A stretch of DNA of 22,509 bases. Origin: Motiliproteus sp963974645 (lineage in GTDB: Bacteria; Pseudomonadota; Gammaproteobacteria; Pseudomonadales; Balneatricaceae). Below the pieces are notes generated by a model, which was given only the letters and a program-made list of their open reading frames with translations, searched no databases and was not told the origin of the DNA. The translations under genes were made by a program, and so were the position numbers. Where the stretch lies: assembly GCA_963974645.1 (NCBI GenBank), contig CAXBEA010000065.1, forward strand, positions 1 through 22,509, given 5' to 3'. Below are positions 22,095 to 22,509 of this stretch, one piece after another; position 1 is the first letter of the stretch; each line of letters begins with the position of its first letter.

Positions 22095-22509
22095 GTGAAG
22101 TAATTTAGACAGGCAAATGGTTTACTAGCACCAATGCGGTAGAGACTCAACTAGCATATTAGTGATGTCCGGTTAAGTGACCAGAGCCTAGAGTATCAGT
22201 CTGGCCAACCCCCTCTGAAATGTCGGCAATAGGTGCAGGAGCTGGAGTCGGAAGACCTTTCAATAAGCTTCCACCCTAGTACAATGATTGCTACCATGCC
22301 CATCATCAAATTGAATTTGGTTCATGCAATGAGAACGAAGGATAGCTGACCGTCGACCTAACATACCTCTGGGCTGATGGCTGCTAAGTATATGGACCCC
22401 TCCTGTTTAGCAAGGAAGCACGGTTTCAGAGTTAAGACGCGTATGTATATTCGGCTTTTTAGCGGAGACGCTATCTCCTAGCCCTCTATGTATGCGCACC
22501 CCGATTCCT
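22095..22509. other. gene-poor tail of the window
   Basis: No intact gene is visible in these 415 bases on either strand. The first half contains a minus-strand remnant that seems frameshifted (22159-22325). In 22326-22509 I see nothing recognisable. The sequence looks like decayed accessory DNA at the edge of the arsenic island. Confidence 0.4.
22159..22325 (-). pseudogene. possible frameshifted remnant of a small membrane-anchored protein
   Basis: On the minus strand, two short segments in different frames read like parts of one protein. The first is a hydrophobic start (NLMMGMVAIIVLGWKLIER). The second is a C-terminus with PTPAPAPIADISEGVGQTD and GSGHLTGHH, ending at a TAA (22159-22161). 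An ATG at 22323-22325 would join the first segment if one base were removed, and a second shift near 22263-22270 would join the two. Composition favours real but decayed coding sequence. The family is not recognised. Confidence 0.35.

Overview
The window looks like the chromosome of a Gammaproteobacterium. It has an Escherichia-type four-subunit fumarate reductase (frdABCD), a DegQ/HtrA protease, a DUF4389 protein, an IS91-family element and an Acr3/ArsJ-type arsenic locus. I cannot name the genus. No rRNA, tRNA or CRISPR array was seen.

Layout. (1) 1-3213, ordinary chromosome: an ECI2-like enoyl-CoA isomerase, a convergent periplasmic DegQ-type protease, a small DUF4389 membrane protein and an ABM-fold protein. 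(2) 3260-6756: frdABCD, the membrane quinol:fumarate reductase. (3) About 6757-9430: an IS91-family element carrying a tyrosine recombinase plus a Y2 HUH transposase, lying directly behind frdD. (4) 9557-10744, minus strand: a secreted BNR/Asp-box protein (F510_1955-type) and a small SHOCT protein. (5) 10745-11427: about 680 bases with no convincing intact gene, a possible decayed coding fragment and the arsR promoter region. (6) 11428-17384: a seven-gene arsenic resistance operon: arsR, acr3, ArsP-type permease, thioredoxin-like protein, CDF metal exporter, ArsJ-partner GAPDH, arsJ. (7) 17727-22036: arrA, arrB and an NrfD-like arrC, a respiratory arsenate reductase ending in a clear hairpin terminator. 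(8) 22095-22509: no intact gene, with a probable frameshifted remnant on the minus strand.

How the genes fit together. ArrABC would draw electrons from the quinol pool and reduce arsenate to arsenite outside the cytoplasm. Acr3 would export arsenite that enters the cell. The GAPDH/ArsJ pair would trap cytosolic arsenate as 1-arseno-3-phosphoglycerate and export it. No cytosolic arsenate reductase (arsC) lies in the window, so the locus seems to deal with arsenate by respiration outside and GAPDH/ArsJ inside. An inverted-repeat motif, ACTGTTC(G)AAACA, occurs upstream of both arsR and arrA and may be a shared ArsR operator that ties respiration and resistance into one regulon.

Most attractive for follow-up: the joined ars/arr island with its shared operator candidate, the CDF exporter inside the ars operon, and the IS91/tyrosine-recombinase element at the island's other flank. 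The components belong to known families. What looks unusual is their combination and arrangement.
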